Shown here in pieces: positions 1-9,643 of a stretch of DNA of 33,034 bases. A program made the position numbers and the translations under genes. The DNA is taken from the NCBI GenBank assembly GCA_031274285.1, contig JAISQJ010000096.1, positions 1 to 33,034 of the forward strand, read 5' to 3'. Position 1 is the first letter of the stretch; each line of letters begins with the position of its first letter. A model generated the notes under the pieces. The model searched no databases. It was not told the origin of the DNA and saw only the letters and a program-made list of their open reading frames with translations. This DNA comes from Treponema sp. (GTDB lineage Bacteria; Spirochaetota; Spirochaetia; Treponematales; Breznakiellaceae).

Positions 1-1
1 T

Positions 2-40
2 GTGCGCCGCGACATTGCCGCCCGCGCCGCCACGGTGTAA
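2..40 (+). CDS. C-terminal end of an upstream gene (partial, ...VRRDIAARAATV*)
   Basis: Open frame from the left edge to TAA at 38-40; too short to identify. Confidence 0.3.
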   Translation: MRRDIAARAATV

Positions 41-163
41 AACCGCGCTTGATGAAATTGGAAACGCAAGGACTCCTTTTTTGAAAGCCCCTGTAGTGGT
101 AACGCGGGGAGTGACTGACACCTTTTTGAATAGTATAATTCCCGAAAAGAAAAGGACGGCAGC

Positions 164-301
164 ATGAAAACTTATCAACCCTTTTTGCTTTTTGTCGCTT
201 CGCCCCTGCTCCCCCTCCGGGCGGCCCAAGCGGGCGGGCAATCTTCCGGTGACGACGGCATCCGGCTTTACCGGAGCCCCGGGGAAATAGCGGCTCCCTA
301 G
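164..301 (+). CDS. Short signal-peptide-like ORF (45 aa), possible truncated secreted protein
   Basis: MKTYQPFLLFVASPLLPLRAAQAGGQSSGDDGIRLYRSPGEIAAP*; hydrophobic core followed by AQA; TATAAT at 134-139 upstream. Not in the supplied track (short). Confidence 0.3.
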   Translation: MKTYQPFLLFVASPLLPLRAAQAGGQSSGDDGIRLYRSPGEIAAP

Positions 302-313
302 GAGCCGGACTTT

Positions 314-910
314 ATGCGGGTTTTTATCGTTTACGCCCACCCCTCGGAGGATTCCTTTACCCGCCAGGTGCGGGACCGTTTTATCGCAGGCCTGGAAAGC
401 GCCGGCCACAGTTATACTCTCTCCGACCTATACCAAATGAATTTCCGCAGCGACATGGACGAGGCCGAGTACCGGCGGGAGGCCTACTACCGGCTCGACG
501 CCCCGGTGCCGGAAGATGTGGTCCGGGAACAGGAAAAAATTAACTCAAGCGACGCCATCGTTTTTATCTACCCCGTATTTTGGTCCGATGTGCCCGCAAA
601 ACTTAAAGGCTGGTTCGACCGGGTCTGGACCTACGGCTTTGCCTACGGCCTCCAAAAAGACGGCAGGCGGGCCATGAAGCAGTTGGAAAAGGGCCTGGTG
701 ATCTGTTCCGCCGGAAACACCCTGGATTATTTCCGCCGTACGGGGATTCTGGAAAGCATGGAAAAGGTTATGCTGGGCGACCGCCTCTTTGACCGGGTTA
801 AAACAAAAGAACTGGTAATCCTGGAAGCCACCAGCCGGGAACTGCCCGGTCGGGAAGCAAACTGGGACCAGCATCTGGACCGCGTCTTTTCTCTGGCGGT
901 GAATCTGTAG
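314..910 (+). CDS. NAD(P)H dehydrogenase (quinone)/flavodoxin-fold oxidoreductase
   Basis: Flavodoxin_2-like: VYAHPSEDSFTRQV start, FIYPVFWSDVPAKLKGWFDRVWTYGFAY. Confidence 0.85.
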   Translation: MRVFIVYAHPSEDSFTRQVRDRFIAGLESAGHSYTLSDLYQMNFRSDMDEAEYRREAYYRLDAPVPEDVVREQEKINSSDAIVFIYPVFWSDVPAKLKGWFDRVWTYGFAYGLQKDGRRAMKQLEKGLVICSAGNTLDYFRRTGILESMEKVMLGDRLFDRVKTKELVILEATSRELPGREANWDQHLDRVFSLAVNL

Positions 911-951
911 GACATGCGGGGTCTGTCATTTCGTCGCAGCAGGGCGGGTCC

Positions 952-2469
952 TTAGCGGTACTGCCGGTCTATGCGGGATATTTGCCAGTTGCCCTTGAGG
1001 CGGGTAAGGGTGAGTTCATCGGTAAAGGAGTAGCCCCTGGGGGGAATAAAATCCTCCGCCGCCTCCGGTGATTCCGGGCCGGGGATCGCGGTGATCGGGC
1101 TTGAGCCCTCGGTGTCCTCATCCCCGGCGCCGGGAACCCAGAGGATGTACTCCGTCCGGTAATGTGTTTCGTCCCCGGTCTCGTCTCCGGCAAGCCGGGT
1201 GATCGCCAGGTCCGTGACCCCGAACACGAGGGCCGGCACCGGGGGCGCCCCGTTTTGAAACCAGTCTTTGGCGGCTATCGCCGAGGCCGCGCTGTACTCG
1301 TAGGCCTGGCGGACCTTGGCGGTAACAAAATAGCGGGTAACCATGTCGATGTCCCCCTTCCCCGCCTTGCCTGTGACGCAGGCTTCCATGAGCATGTGGT
1401 CCAGTTCGCCGAAGGCGCCGTAATAGGTTTCCACTACCTGCCGGGAATCCATGCCCGCGGTGTTCGGCCGGTCCCGGTTAGAAGCGATGATGCTGTTGAC
1501 GATCAGGACGGTGATGACCAGGGCGGCGGCGATGCCCGCAAGGATGGCGGTGTTCCGTACCACAAAGCGCCGGGTTCCCACCTCCACTTTCCGCCGTTTT
1601 TCAAAGCGTTCCCGGTCCTCCCAGAGTTTTTCCTCTTCCCCGGCGCCCAGGTCCTGAAAGAAGGTGTTTAAGGCCCTGGGCCGGCCTTCCGCCGTCTCCA
1701 GGAGCCCGGCAAGGTCCCGGAGGGAGGGCCGCCTGCCGGGCGGTTTGCCCGCCTTGGGGCCGGTGATGGCCCGGTCCACCAGTTCCGCGGCCTGGGGGTC
1801 CAGCCCCGGCGCGGCAAAGCGGAGGGGGAGGAAGACGGCCTCCCGCATGTCCTGGTGGAGCAGGTCCTTGTCCCTGGCGGGGAAGGGGAGGGCGGCATCC
1901 TCCCCCCCCCGGGCCGCCAAAATGCGGTAGAGCATGGCGGCGGCGGTAAAGGCGGCCGCATCTTCCCCGGCAAGGTCCCGGCAGACCAGGGATTCCCCGC
2001 CATCCAGCCATGCCTCATCGCCTTCGGCCTGGACGGAACGGAGCCGCAGCCGCTCCGGGGGGAAAAACACGGTCCCCGGAGGGTACAGCCCGCCCGCGCC
2101 CAGGGCGATAAACACCCCCGCGGGCCAGAGGCTTCCCCCCCCGGCCGGATAGGCGGCGATCCAGCGGCCCAGGGCTTCCAGGGCCCGGCCCGCGGCCTCA
2201 AGGCGCTGCGGCCCGGCGTTTAAGCCCGCGAGGAGCCGGTCCAGCCGCTCCCCCTCAAAGTTGGGGCCCCAGACCACCATGGTCCCGTTGCGCTCGATAA
2301 CCCCGCCGGGCTGCCAGGACAGTGTTTCACCGCCGGGCAGGATGATGGAACCTTCCTGGGTGATAAACTGGGCCAGCTTTGCCTGGGCAAAGGCCTGGGG
2401 GGACAGGCCGGTATCAAAACCCAGCCGCCTGCGGCCCGCGATTTCGAGATGAAAGATTCGTTCAACCAT
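952..2469 (-). CDS. Hypothetical membrane-anchored protein with one central TM segment
   Basis: Long ORF (track 952..2508); likely start MVERIFHLEIAGRR at 2469; TM segment NTAILAGIAAALVITVLIVNSII. Confidence 0.65.
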   Translation of the reverse strand: MVERIFHLEIAGRRRLGFDTGLSPQAFAQAKLAQFITQEGSIILPGGETLSWQPGGVIERNGTMVVWGPNFEGERLDRLLAGLNAGPQRLEAAGRALEALGRWIAAYPAGGGSLWPAGVFIALGAGGLYPPGTVFFPPERLRLRSVQAEGDEAWLDGGESLVCRDLAGEDAAAFTAAAMLYRILAARGGEDAALPFPARDKDLLHQDMREAVFLPLRFAAPGLDPQAAELVDRAITGPKAGKPPGRRPSLRDLAGLLETAEGRPRALNTFFQDLGAGEEEKLWEDRERFEKRRKVEVGTRRFVVRNTAILAGIAAALVITVLIVNSIIASNRDRPNTAGMDSRQVVETYYGAFGELDHMLMEACVTGKAGKGDIDMVTRYFVTAKVRQAYEYSAASAIAAKDWFQNGAPPVPALVFGVTDLAITRLAGDETGDETHYRTEYILWVPGAGDEDTEGSSPITAIPGPESPEAAEDFIPPRGYSFTDELTLTRLKGNWQISRIDRQYR

Positions 2470-2535
2470 GGTATCCGGCGCCTCCGGAATCAAAACAACG
2501 CACCTCAAAAATGGACACGGACAGGATTCACCAAA

Positions 2536-3519
2536 CTACCGCCCGGTAGGGGAGTAGAGGTACTTGAAATATTCCATGTCCGTGGAAAGAGTCTTGTCAA
2601 AGGCCGGCAGGGTAAGCCGGTAGGACTCCACCGCCCGCCAAAAGTCAAAAAAGTTCCGGTCCCGGTTGTAGGCCTCGGCGTAAATGCGGGCCGCCTCCGC
2701 GTCCCCCTCGCCCCGGATCGTCTCCGCCCGTTCATAGGCCTCCGACAGGATGGAACGCCGTTCCCGGTCCATTCTGCCCTGCCAGTCCGCCTTTTTCCCT
2801 TCTCCCTCGGACCTAAAGGCCTGGGCGATCTGGTTCCGCTCTTTGATCATCCGCGCGTAGACGCTCTGGGTAAGCTCGTCGGAGTAGCGGATCTGCCGGA
2901 TCACCACATCGATCAACTCAATGCCGTACTCGGGAACCATGCGCCGGGAACGGAGAAGAATCTCCTCCGCAAGCTGGCGGCGGCCCCTGGTTATGGGCTC
3001 GTAGCTGGTTTCCGGCTGAATGGAAGCCTGGAGCAGTTCCGGATCGATGTTATCCCCCAGGCCCAGGGAGTCCGCCGTAAAGGCCCGGTCCATGATGATG
3101 TTGGAATTCCGGACCGACTCCCGCAGATAGTTCTCCGCCACCACGGTCCGCACCTCCGAATCGATGACCTCCGCAAGCTTCGCGTAGGCCGCGTTCACGG
3201 TTTTAATCGATTCGTAGAATTTCGACGGGTCCGCAATCTTCCAGCGGGCGGTCATATCCACCCAAATGTACTGCTTCTCCCGGGTGGGCATGCTTTTTTG
3301 CTCCCCGTCCATGGCCATGATCCGCCTGGGATACCGGATAACCTCATCGATAAAGGGCGCCTTAACATGGAACCCCGCATCGGTGACTACACGGACCAGT
3401 CTTCCCATCTGAACGATCACCGCCTGCTCCCCTTCGTCAATCACGTAGAAGGGACCGGCCACCAGAACACCGATAAGGACCACCATAATCACAACCGTAA
3501 GGGTGACAAGTTTTTTCAT
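2536..3519 (-). CDS. hflC: Protease modulator HflC (SPFH/prohibitin family)
   Basis: N-terminal TM, YVIDEGEQAVIVQMGRLVRVV, YGIELIDVVIRQIRYSDE; follows hflK. Confidence 0.9.
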   Translation of the reverse strand: MKKLVTLTVVIMVVLIGVLVAGPFYVIDEGEQAVIVQMGRLVRVVTDAGFHVKAPFIDEVIRYPRRIMAMDGEQKSMPTREKQYIWVDMTARWKIADPSKFYESIKTVNAAYAKLAEVIDSEVRTVVAENYLRESVRNSNIIMDRAFTADSLGLGDNIDPELLQASIQPETSYEPITRGRRQLAEEILLRSRRMVPEYGIELIDVVIRQIRYSDELTQSVYARMIKERNQIAQAFRSEGEGKKADWQGRMDRERRSILSEAYERAETIRGEGDAEAARIYAEAYNRDRNFFDFWRAVESYRLTLPAFDKTLSTDMEYFKYLYSPTGR

Positions 3520-4475
3520 TGCTGCCCCCCTGTGCGCCGGGAATCCAGATTCCGCAGGGGGAGGAAATTGTCAAAGTTCCGGTCCAGAATCACGGTGCCC
3601 TCCTCGTCCTTAAAGACTTCCTCCACCATTTCGTAGTAAAGCCGCTGCCGGGTAACTTCCGGCGCCTGGCGGTATTCGTCATACACCGCATTAAACCGGG
3701 CCACATCGCCGTTGGCCTTGTTGATCCGCTCGGTCTTGTAACCCTGGGCTTCCTGGACAATCTGCTCCCGCTCGCCCCGGGTCTTGGGAATCTCCGCGTT
3801 GTAGACTTGCTGACCCTCGTTGATTAGGCGGTTCATGTCCTGCTCCGCCTTGTTCACGTCGTCAAAGGCCTCCTGCACCCCGGCGGGGGGATCGATGTTC
3901 TGCAGTTTTACGGCGATCACGTCGATCCCCAGGCCGTAGCCCCGGAAAGTCTCGTTCATCATTTCCGTCCCCGCGCTTTCAATGGCGCTCCGCTCCGGCC
4001 CCATGATGTCCATAATGGTCCGGTCCCCCACCAGCATGTTGATAACCGACCGGGATACGTCCTGGATGGTACGGCGCTGCTCCATCACGTTAAACACCCA
4101 GGCCTTGGGGTCGATAATCCGGTACTGGATGATCCACTCCACCTCGATGATGTTAAGGTCGCCGGTAAGCATGGTAGATTCGCTGGTCTGGTTGGCATAG
4201 GTTGAAGAAATGCCGCTCGTGATGGTGCGGAAGCCGAATTGCTCGGTTTGGACGGTTTTTACGTTCACCGTATACTGCCGGTCCACCCCAAAGGGCACTT
4301 TGAACTGGAGACCCGGCCCCTCGGTGGTATGGTAGCGCCCAAACCGGGTAACTACCGCCTCTTCGGTCTGATCCACAATGTAGACGCTGGTGCCCAATAG
4401 AATGATCACCAGGATTACGACAAGGGCCAGCAAAACCATTGCCGGGCTGAACCACTTTCCTAACTTAGCTGCCAT
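3516..4475 (-). CDS. hflK: Protease modulator HflK (SPFH family)
   Basis: VYIVDQTEEAVVTRFGRYHTTEGPGLQFKVPFGVD; GGAGGT SD just upstream of the MAAKLGKW start at 4475 (track start 4493). Confidence 0.9.
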   Translation of the reverse strand: MAAKLGKWFSPAMVLLALVVILVIILLGTSVYIVDQTEEAVVTRFGRYHTTEGPGLQFKVPFGVDRQYTVNVKTVQTEQFGFRTITSGISSTYANQTSESTMLTGDLNIIEVEWIIQYRIIDPKAWVFNVMEQRRTIQDVSRSVINMLVGDRTIMDIMGPERSAIESAGTEMMNETFRGYGLGIDVIAVKLQNIDPPAGVQEAFDDVNKAEQDMNRLINEGQQVYNAEIPKTRGEREQIVQEAQGYKTERINKANGDVARFNAVYDEYRQAPEVTRQRLYYEMVEEVFKDEEGTVILDRNFDNFLPLRNLDSRRTGGQQ

Positions 4476-4585
4476 GTTACCTCCATAGCTCATCGTTAAC
4501 GTATAACCTAAAAATGCTTGCGCTGAATTTAAGGTCCCCCATCATACCTTTAGACCGGACAAGGTACTAGCAGTTCCAACGGGTG

Positions 4586-5293
4586 TTAGGGTTCCGCATT
4601 GATCAGGGCCTCGACCCGGGCCAGCCCCGCCGCGGATTCGCGGTGGTTGGGGTCGAGTCTCAGGGCCCGGCGGTAGGCTTCGGCGGCGTTTTGGCGATCC
4701 CCCGCGGACTCCCGTACCGAGGCAAGGCGGTACCACCAGAGCACCACCGCCGGATCCAGCCGCAGCGCGGTGGTGTAGGCAATATCGGCCCTCAGGTACT
4801 GGCGGCGGAGCCGGAAAATTTCGGCGATAAAGAAATAGGCTACCGAGGTCCGCTCCCCGCGGGGCACGGCATCGGTAAAACGCTGCATGCATTCCAGGGA
4901 ACTGTCGTAGTCGTCCAGGTAGAAGTAGGCCTCCCCCATGGTCTCTATGATGCGGTACTCGTCGGCGAAGAGCCGCAGCCCCCGTTCCCCCCATTCGATG
5001 ACCTCGCCGTACTTTTTTTGACGCTGAAGGGCCCAGGTGATCACCGTGTAGGTGTCCCGGTTGGCCGCGCCGCGGGCCGCCTGATCCCGGCATTGGCGGA
5101 TGGCTTCGTTATAGTAAGGGTCCGCCTCGTCCATGCGGCCGTTGGCCTCCAGGTCTCGGCCGATCCGGTAATTTTGCGCGGCCGTAAGGGGGGCGCCGGG
5201 ACTCTGGGCGCCCAGGGGGAGGGCCAGAGGGAGAAGGGCCAGGAGGAGGATGGCTAAAACCCGCGGGATAACGCGTTTCATGGGGACCGTCAC
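4586..5293 (-). CDS. Tetratricopeptide repeat protein with signal peptide
   Basis: N-terminal signal peptide; TPR-like repeats (ALQRQKKYGEVIEWGERGLRLF, AYRRALRLDPNHRESA). Confidence 0.75.
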   Translation of the reverse strand: MTVPMKRVIPRVLAILLLALLPLALPLGAQSPGAPLTAAQNYRIGRDLEANGRMDEADPYYNEAIRQCRDQAARGAANRDTYTVITWALQRQKKYGEVIEWGERGLRLFADEYRIIETMGEAYFYLDDYDSSLECMQRFTDAVPRGERTSVAYFFIAEIFRLRRQYLRADIAYTTALRLDPAVVLWWYRLASVRESAGDRQNAAEAYRRALRLDPNHRESAAGLARVEALINAEP

Positions 5294-6786
5294 GCCAGGA
5301 GCCGGTTGATGGCCGCGGCGGCCCGGCGGCCTTCCCCCATGGCAAGGATCACCGTGGCGGCCCCCAGGACTATATCCCCCCCGGCATAGACCCGGTCCAG
5401 GGAACTTTTCTGATCCCCATCCACGGTGATTCTGCCCCGGGTATCCGTGTTCAGGCCGGGGGTCACCCTGGTAAGCAGGGGGTTAGGCTCGTTGCCCAGG
5501 GCCACGATCACCGTATCGCAGGCAACTTGGTACTCCGAACCGGGGATGGCCAGGGGACTCCGGCGGCCGCTCTGATCCGGTTCCCCCAGCCGGAACTGCT
5601 GAAGCTCCATCCCCGTCACCTGGCCTTGTTCGTTACCGAGAATCCTCAGGGGGTTCCGCAAAAAGTCAAAAATAACGCCCTCCTCCATGGCATGCTCCAC
5701 TTCCTCCGCCCTGGCGGGCATTTCCTCCCTGGTGCGGCGGTAGATCACGTGGACCTGTTCCGCGCCCAGCCGCAGGGCCATGCGGGCCGCATCCATGGCC
5801 ACGTTTCCCCCGCCGATAACCGCGGCTATGCCGGAAGGGTAGACCGGGGTGGCGGCCTGTTCCCGGTCGTAGGCCCGCATCAGGTTGGCCCGGGTAAGGT
5901 ACTCGTTGGCGCTCTGAACCCCCGCCAGGTTTTCCCCGGGGATACCCAGGAATTTGGGGAGCCCCGCGCCCGCGCCGATGAACACCGCGTCGTAGCCGTC
6001 TTCCCCCAGAAGCTGGGGGATCATCCGGGTACGGCCCGCCAGGAAGTTGGTCTCGAACTTGACCCCCAGGGCCCGGAGTCCGTCCACTTCGGCCTGGACG
6101 ATGTGTTTGGGGAGCCGGAATTCGGGGATGCCGTAGACCATAACCCCGCCGGTCCTGTGAAGGGCCTCAAAAACCGTAACCTCGTGGCCCTCCCTGGCAA
6201 GATCCGCTGCGGCCGTAAGCCCCGCGGGGCCGGATCCGATAACCGCGGCCCGCTTCCCCGAGGGGGGCTTTACCGGGGGGACCCGCCGGTTGCCCCGGTT
6301 CCGCTCCCAATCCGCGGCGAAACGTTCCAGTCTGCCGATAGCCACCGCCTTTTCCGCGTTTTTCAGGCTTTTCCCCAGGGTACACCCGGCCTGGCACTGC
6401 TTTTCCTGGGGGCAAACCCGGCCGCAAACCGCGGGCAGCAGGTTGGTTTTCTTGATTACCCCGGAGGCGGCCTCAAAATCGCCCCGTTGAATCGCCGCGA
6501 TAAAGCGGGGAATCCGGACCCCCACAGGGCAGCCGGCGACGCAGGGTTCGTTTTTGCAGCCCAGGCAGCGTTCCGCCTCCAGCCGGGCCTGGTTTTCACC
6601 GTAGCCCAGGGCCACCTCCTCCACATTGTTCCGCCGCCGCCCTGGGTCCTGGACCGGCATAGCCTGGGGGGGAATCCCCATCCGTTCCCTGGGACTTAGG
6701 GCTTCTCCCCGCCGTTTTTTCTCCAACAGGGGGACGAGCAGCCCTTCCGCTTCCCGTTCAAGGCCCTGGGTTTCCGTATCACGCAC
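5290..6786 (-). CDS. nfnB: NfnB-like large subunit (GltD/NADPH-dependent glutamate synthase small-subunit family)
   Basis: ERCLGCKNEPCVAGCPVGVRIPRFI Fe-S motif, VIGSGPAGLTAAADLAREGHEVTVFEA, second dinucleotide site AAVIGGGNVAMDAARMALRLGA; adjacent NfnA-like subunit. Confidence 0.82.
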   Translation of the reverse strand: MRDTETQGLEREAEGLLVPLLEKKRRGEALSPRERMGIPPQAMPVQDPGRRRNNVEEVALGYGENQARLEAERCLGCKNEPCVAGCPVGVRIPRFIAAIQRGDFEAASGVIKKTNLLPAVCGRVCPQEKQCQAGCTLGKSLKNAEKAVAIGRLERFAADWERNRGNRRVPPVKPPSGKRAAVIGSGPAGLTAAADLAREGHEVTVFEALHRTGGVMVYGIPEFRLPKHIVQAEVDGLRALGVKFETNFLAGRTRMIPQLLGEDGYDAVFIGAGAGLPKFLGIPGENLAGVQSANEYLTRANLMRAYDREQAATPVYPSGIAAVIGGGNVAMDAARMALRLGAEQVHVIYRRTREEMPARAEEVEHAMEEGVIFDFLRNPLRILGNEQGQVTGMELQQFRLGEPDQSGRRSPLAIPGSEYQVACDTVIVALGNEPNPLLTRVTPGLNTDTRGRITVDGDQKSSLDRVYAGGDIVLGAATVILAMGEGRRAAAAINRLLA

Positions 6787-6801
6787 CGTCTTCCTCCCCT
6801 G

Positions 6802-7656
6802 CTAAACTTCCAAGCCCAGGTCCAGGCGGCAGCGGTGGCGGTCCCGGTCCTCCCGCTCCTTAAAGGCCCGCATCCGGGTCATCATGTTCTCAAAATCCAC
6901 TTCCCGGCCGTCGAATTCCGGGCCGTCCACACAGACAAACCTGGTCTTCCCCCCCACGGTTACCCGGCAGCCGCCGCACATCCCGGTACCGTCGATCATG
7001 ATGGTGTTCAGGGATACCATGATGGGCACGCCGAATTCGCCGGCGGTCTTGACGCAGAACTTCATCATCACCGGGGGGCCGATGGCTACCGCCATGTCCG
7101 GCCTGGTCTCCGCGGCGCAGAACTCCTTAAGGGGCTCGGTGACCAGGGCCTTTCTGCCGTAGGAGCCATCGTCGGTGACGATGATAAGCTCGTCGGTAAA
7201 GGGCCGCATCCGATCTTCAAAGATAACCAGTTCCCGGCTGCGGGCGCCGATGATCGCCAGCACCCGGTTCCCCGCGGCCTTCATGGCCTGGACGATGGGA
7301 AAGAGGGGAGCCGCGCCGATGCCGCCCCCCACACATACCACGGCGCCGAACTGTTCAATGCGGGTGGGATTCCCCAGGGGCCCCAGGACGTTCTCCACCA
7401 GATCCCCCGGTTCCTTTTGGACCAGCCGGTGGGTACTGGCCCCCACGGCCTGGACCACCAGGGTGACGGTCCCCGCCCCACTGTCCGCGTCGGCGATGGT
7501 CAGGGGAATCCGCTCCCCCCAGGCGCTGTCGATCTGTACTATCAGGAACTGTCCCGCCTTCCGCGCCCCGGCGATAAGGGGAGCTTCCAGCGTGATCTCG
7601 TATACATCCGGGGAAAGCCGTTTTTTTGATATGATCCTGTTCAACCAATCCTCCAT
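6802..7656 (-). CDS. nfnA: NfnA-like ferredoxin:NADP+ reductase small subunit (FNR/PyrK-like)
   Basis: MEDWLNRIISKKRLSPDVYEITLEAP; GTGMCGGCRVTVGGKTRFVCVDGPEFDGREVDFENMM [2Fe-2S] signature. Track start 7779 is probably too long. Confidence 0.85.
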   Translation of the reverse strand: MEDWLNRIISKKRLSPDVYEITLEAPLIAGARKAGQFLIVQIDSAWGERIPLTIADADSGAGTVTLVVQAVGASTHRLVQKEPGDLVENVLGPLGNPTRIEQFGAVVCVGGGIGAAPLFPIVQAMKAAGNRVLAIIGARSRELVIFEDRMRPFTDELIIVTDDGSYGRKALVTEPLKEFCAAETRPDMAVAIGPPVMMKFCVKTAGEFGVPIMVSLNTIMIDGTGMCGGCRVTVGGKTRFVCVDGPEFDGREVDFENMMTRMRAFKEREDRDRHRCRLDLGLEV

Positions 7657-7705
7657 CCAGGGATAGCTGTAAATTTGCGGTATTTTTGCGATATTTTCAA
7701 CTACG

Positions 7706-8416
7706 ATGGAATTGCTTCTGGTCGGGAATTTTCGGGTTGAAGTTGAATACGGGCCGGTCAAAACCCTGCGGATGACCATCTATCCCCCCGCCGCCCCTCC
7801 CGCCCCGCCGGGGGAGCGGATCCGTATCCGCGCCCCCCTCCATACCCCCCGGCGCTTTATCGAGGAGTTTGTGGCCTCCAAGGCCGCCTGGATCGAGAAG
7901 CACCGGGCCCGGTTCCGCAGAAGCCCCCAGGCCCCGCGCCTCTTGCGGGATCGGGAGGTTCAGTATGTCTGGGGTCTTCCCCACAGCCTGGAACTGGTTG
8001 AACGGCAGGGCCGGCCGAAAATCGAGATCAGGGAGGACCGGATGCTCATGTTCATCCGCCCCGGCGATAACCTGGAGGCCAGGGAAAAAATACTGGACAG
8101 GTGGTACCGCAAAATTTTCAAGGAAGCCGTTTCCCGCCTGGCCCCTGTCTGGGCGGCCCGCATCGGCGTGGAGGTGCGGCAGATCTACTACCGGAAGATG
8201 AAATCCCATTGGGGAAGCTGCAATTTTACTAAAAAGACCATCCGCCTTAACACCGAGCTGGCAAAAAAACCGCTCCCCTGCCTTGAATACGTGCTGGTCC
8301 ATGAACTGGTCCACATCCTGGAACCTTCCCACAACCGGAATTTCTACCGGCTCATGGACAGCCGCCTTCCGGACTGGAAAATAATCCGCACAAAAATGAA
8401 CCGGGGGGAACTGTAG
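7706..8416 (+). CDS. YgjP-like zinc metallopeptidase (M48-related, DUF45)
   Basis: YYRKMKSHWGSC and VLVHELVHILEPSHNRNFYRLM. Confidence 0.88.
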   Translation: MELLLVGNFRVEVEYGPVKTLRMTIYPPAAPPAPPGERIRIRAPLHTPRRFIEEFVASKAAWIEKHRARFRRSPQAPRLLRDREVQYVWGLPHSLELVERQGRPKIEIREDRMLMFIRPGDNLEAREKILDRWYRKIFKEAVSRLAPVWAARIGVEVRQIYYRKMKSHWGSCNFTKKTIRLNTELAKKPLPCLEYVLVHELVHILEPSHNRNFYRLMDSRLPDWKIIRTKMNRGEL

Positions 8417-8445
8417 GGGGACAGTTTCGCTGCCCCCACTATTTT
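8416..8445 (+). terminator. Rho-independent-like terminator after the metallopeptidase
   Basis: ggggg-a-cag-tttcg-ctg-ccccc followed by actattttta. Confidence 0.55.
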
Positions 8446-8461
8446 TATGCACTTTCCGGCA

Positions 8462-8490
8462 TTGACGAAATTTGCCAAAAATAATATACT
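8462..8490 (+). promoter_or_regulatory. Sigma70-like promoter for the DUF3791-DUF3990 cassette
   Basis: TTGACG (8462-8467), 17 nt, TATACT (8485-8490). Confidence 0.65.
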
Positions 8491-8532
8491 ATATTTTAAT
8501 TCTTTTGTATGTCTATATAAGGACCGTCCAAT

Positions 8533-8730
8533 ATGTCCCAACTAACCTTTATAACCTTTTGCCTTGAACTCTACGCCGAACACAAAAAAGCAAGCGGCCC
8601 GGAAATATACCAACTATTTACTAAAACAGGACTATTGGAGTTGCTGAAAACCGATTATGAAGACCTCCACGGCATGTCCTTTGAGTATTTGAATCAGTTT
8701 TTTGACAAATATCTCGAGGGAGAAAAATGA
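8533..8730 (+). CDS. DUF3791-like small protein (putative antitoxin)
   Basis: FITFCLELYAEHKKASGPEIYQLFTKTGLLELLKTDYEDLHGMS; overlaps the next gene by ATGA. Confidence 0.75.
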   Translation: MSQLTFITFCLELYAEHKKASGPEIYQLFTKTGLLELLKTDYEDLHGMSFEYLNQFFDKYLEGEK

Positions 8731-9221
8731 GGCTATATCACGGTTCGACCCTTATCGTGGACAAGCCCCGGATAATCGCGGTCGAACAGGGCAGGGATTT
8801 CGGGAACGGATTTTATACAACCGATATCAAGGAACAGGCGCTACGATGGGCATTGCGTAAGGCAAAAATAGCATTGCGCCGGGGCCTTACCGCCAAAGCG
8901 GTAGTGTCCATCTATGATTTTGACGAGGCTCATTACCGGGACGTAAAGGTTATCCATTTTCCTGAACCCTCCGCAGAATGGCTAAAAATGGTATGCGCCT
9001 GCCGGAGCAACAGTGCCTACTCCCATGGCTACGATATGGTAACCGGAAAAATAGCCAACGATAATGTAGGTGAGACCGTTTCCTATGTGGTTCAAGGCAT
9101 CATGAGGCCGGAAGACGCCCTGGAAAAACTCAAATTTGAACAAATAAACAATCAGGTCTGTTTTTCAACGGAGAAAGCCTTGTCTTTTCTACGGTATATT
9201 ACCTGTGAGGAGCTTTCATAA
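8727..9221 (+). CDS. DUF3990-like protein, ADP-ribosyltransferase fold (putative toxin)
   Basis: MRLYHGS, DFGNGFYTTDIKEQALRWA, YDMVTGKIANDN, NNQVCFSTEKALSFL: DUF3990 pattern. Confidence 0.75.
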   Translation: MRLYHGSTLIVDKPRIIAVEQGRDFGNGFYTTDIKEQALRWALRKAKIALRRGLTAKAVVSIYDFDEAHYRDVKVIHFPEPSAEWLKMVCACRSNSAYSHGYDMVTGKIANDNVGETVSYVVQGIMRPEDALEKLKFEQINNQVCFSTEKALSFLRYITCEELS

Positions 9222-9540
<319 letters not shown>

Positions 9541-9542
<2 letters not shown>

Positions 9543-9569
9543 TATAACACTTTTGGCGGGGCGGCGCAA
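9541..9569 (-). promoter_or_regulatory. Promoter of tRNA-Thr
   Basis: On the minus strand TTGCGC (9564-9569), 17 nt, TATACT (9541-9546), 9 nt before the tRNA. Confidence 0.6.
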
Positions 9570-9643
9570 GGGGGGTGCAAAAGGGGCGCAAGGGGCGGCG
9601 AAGGCTTGTGAATTCCGGAACGATTGATTATACTAACCACGAT

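Noticed and set aside
2449-3636. 395-aa + strand ORF antisense to hflC
   Set aside because: Shadow ORF in GC-rich DNA; the opposite strand encodes a clear SPFH protein.
5527-6699. 390-aa + strand ORF antisense to nfnB
   Set aside because: No domain motifs, low-complexity composition; antisense of a well supported flavoprotein.
7692-7708. Possible leaderless start for the YgjP-like gene (TATTTT 8 nt before ATG)
   Set aside because: -10-like box is generic in AT-rich sequence and no -35 at suitable spacing was found.
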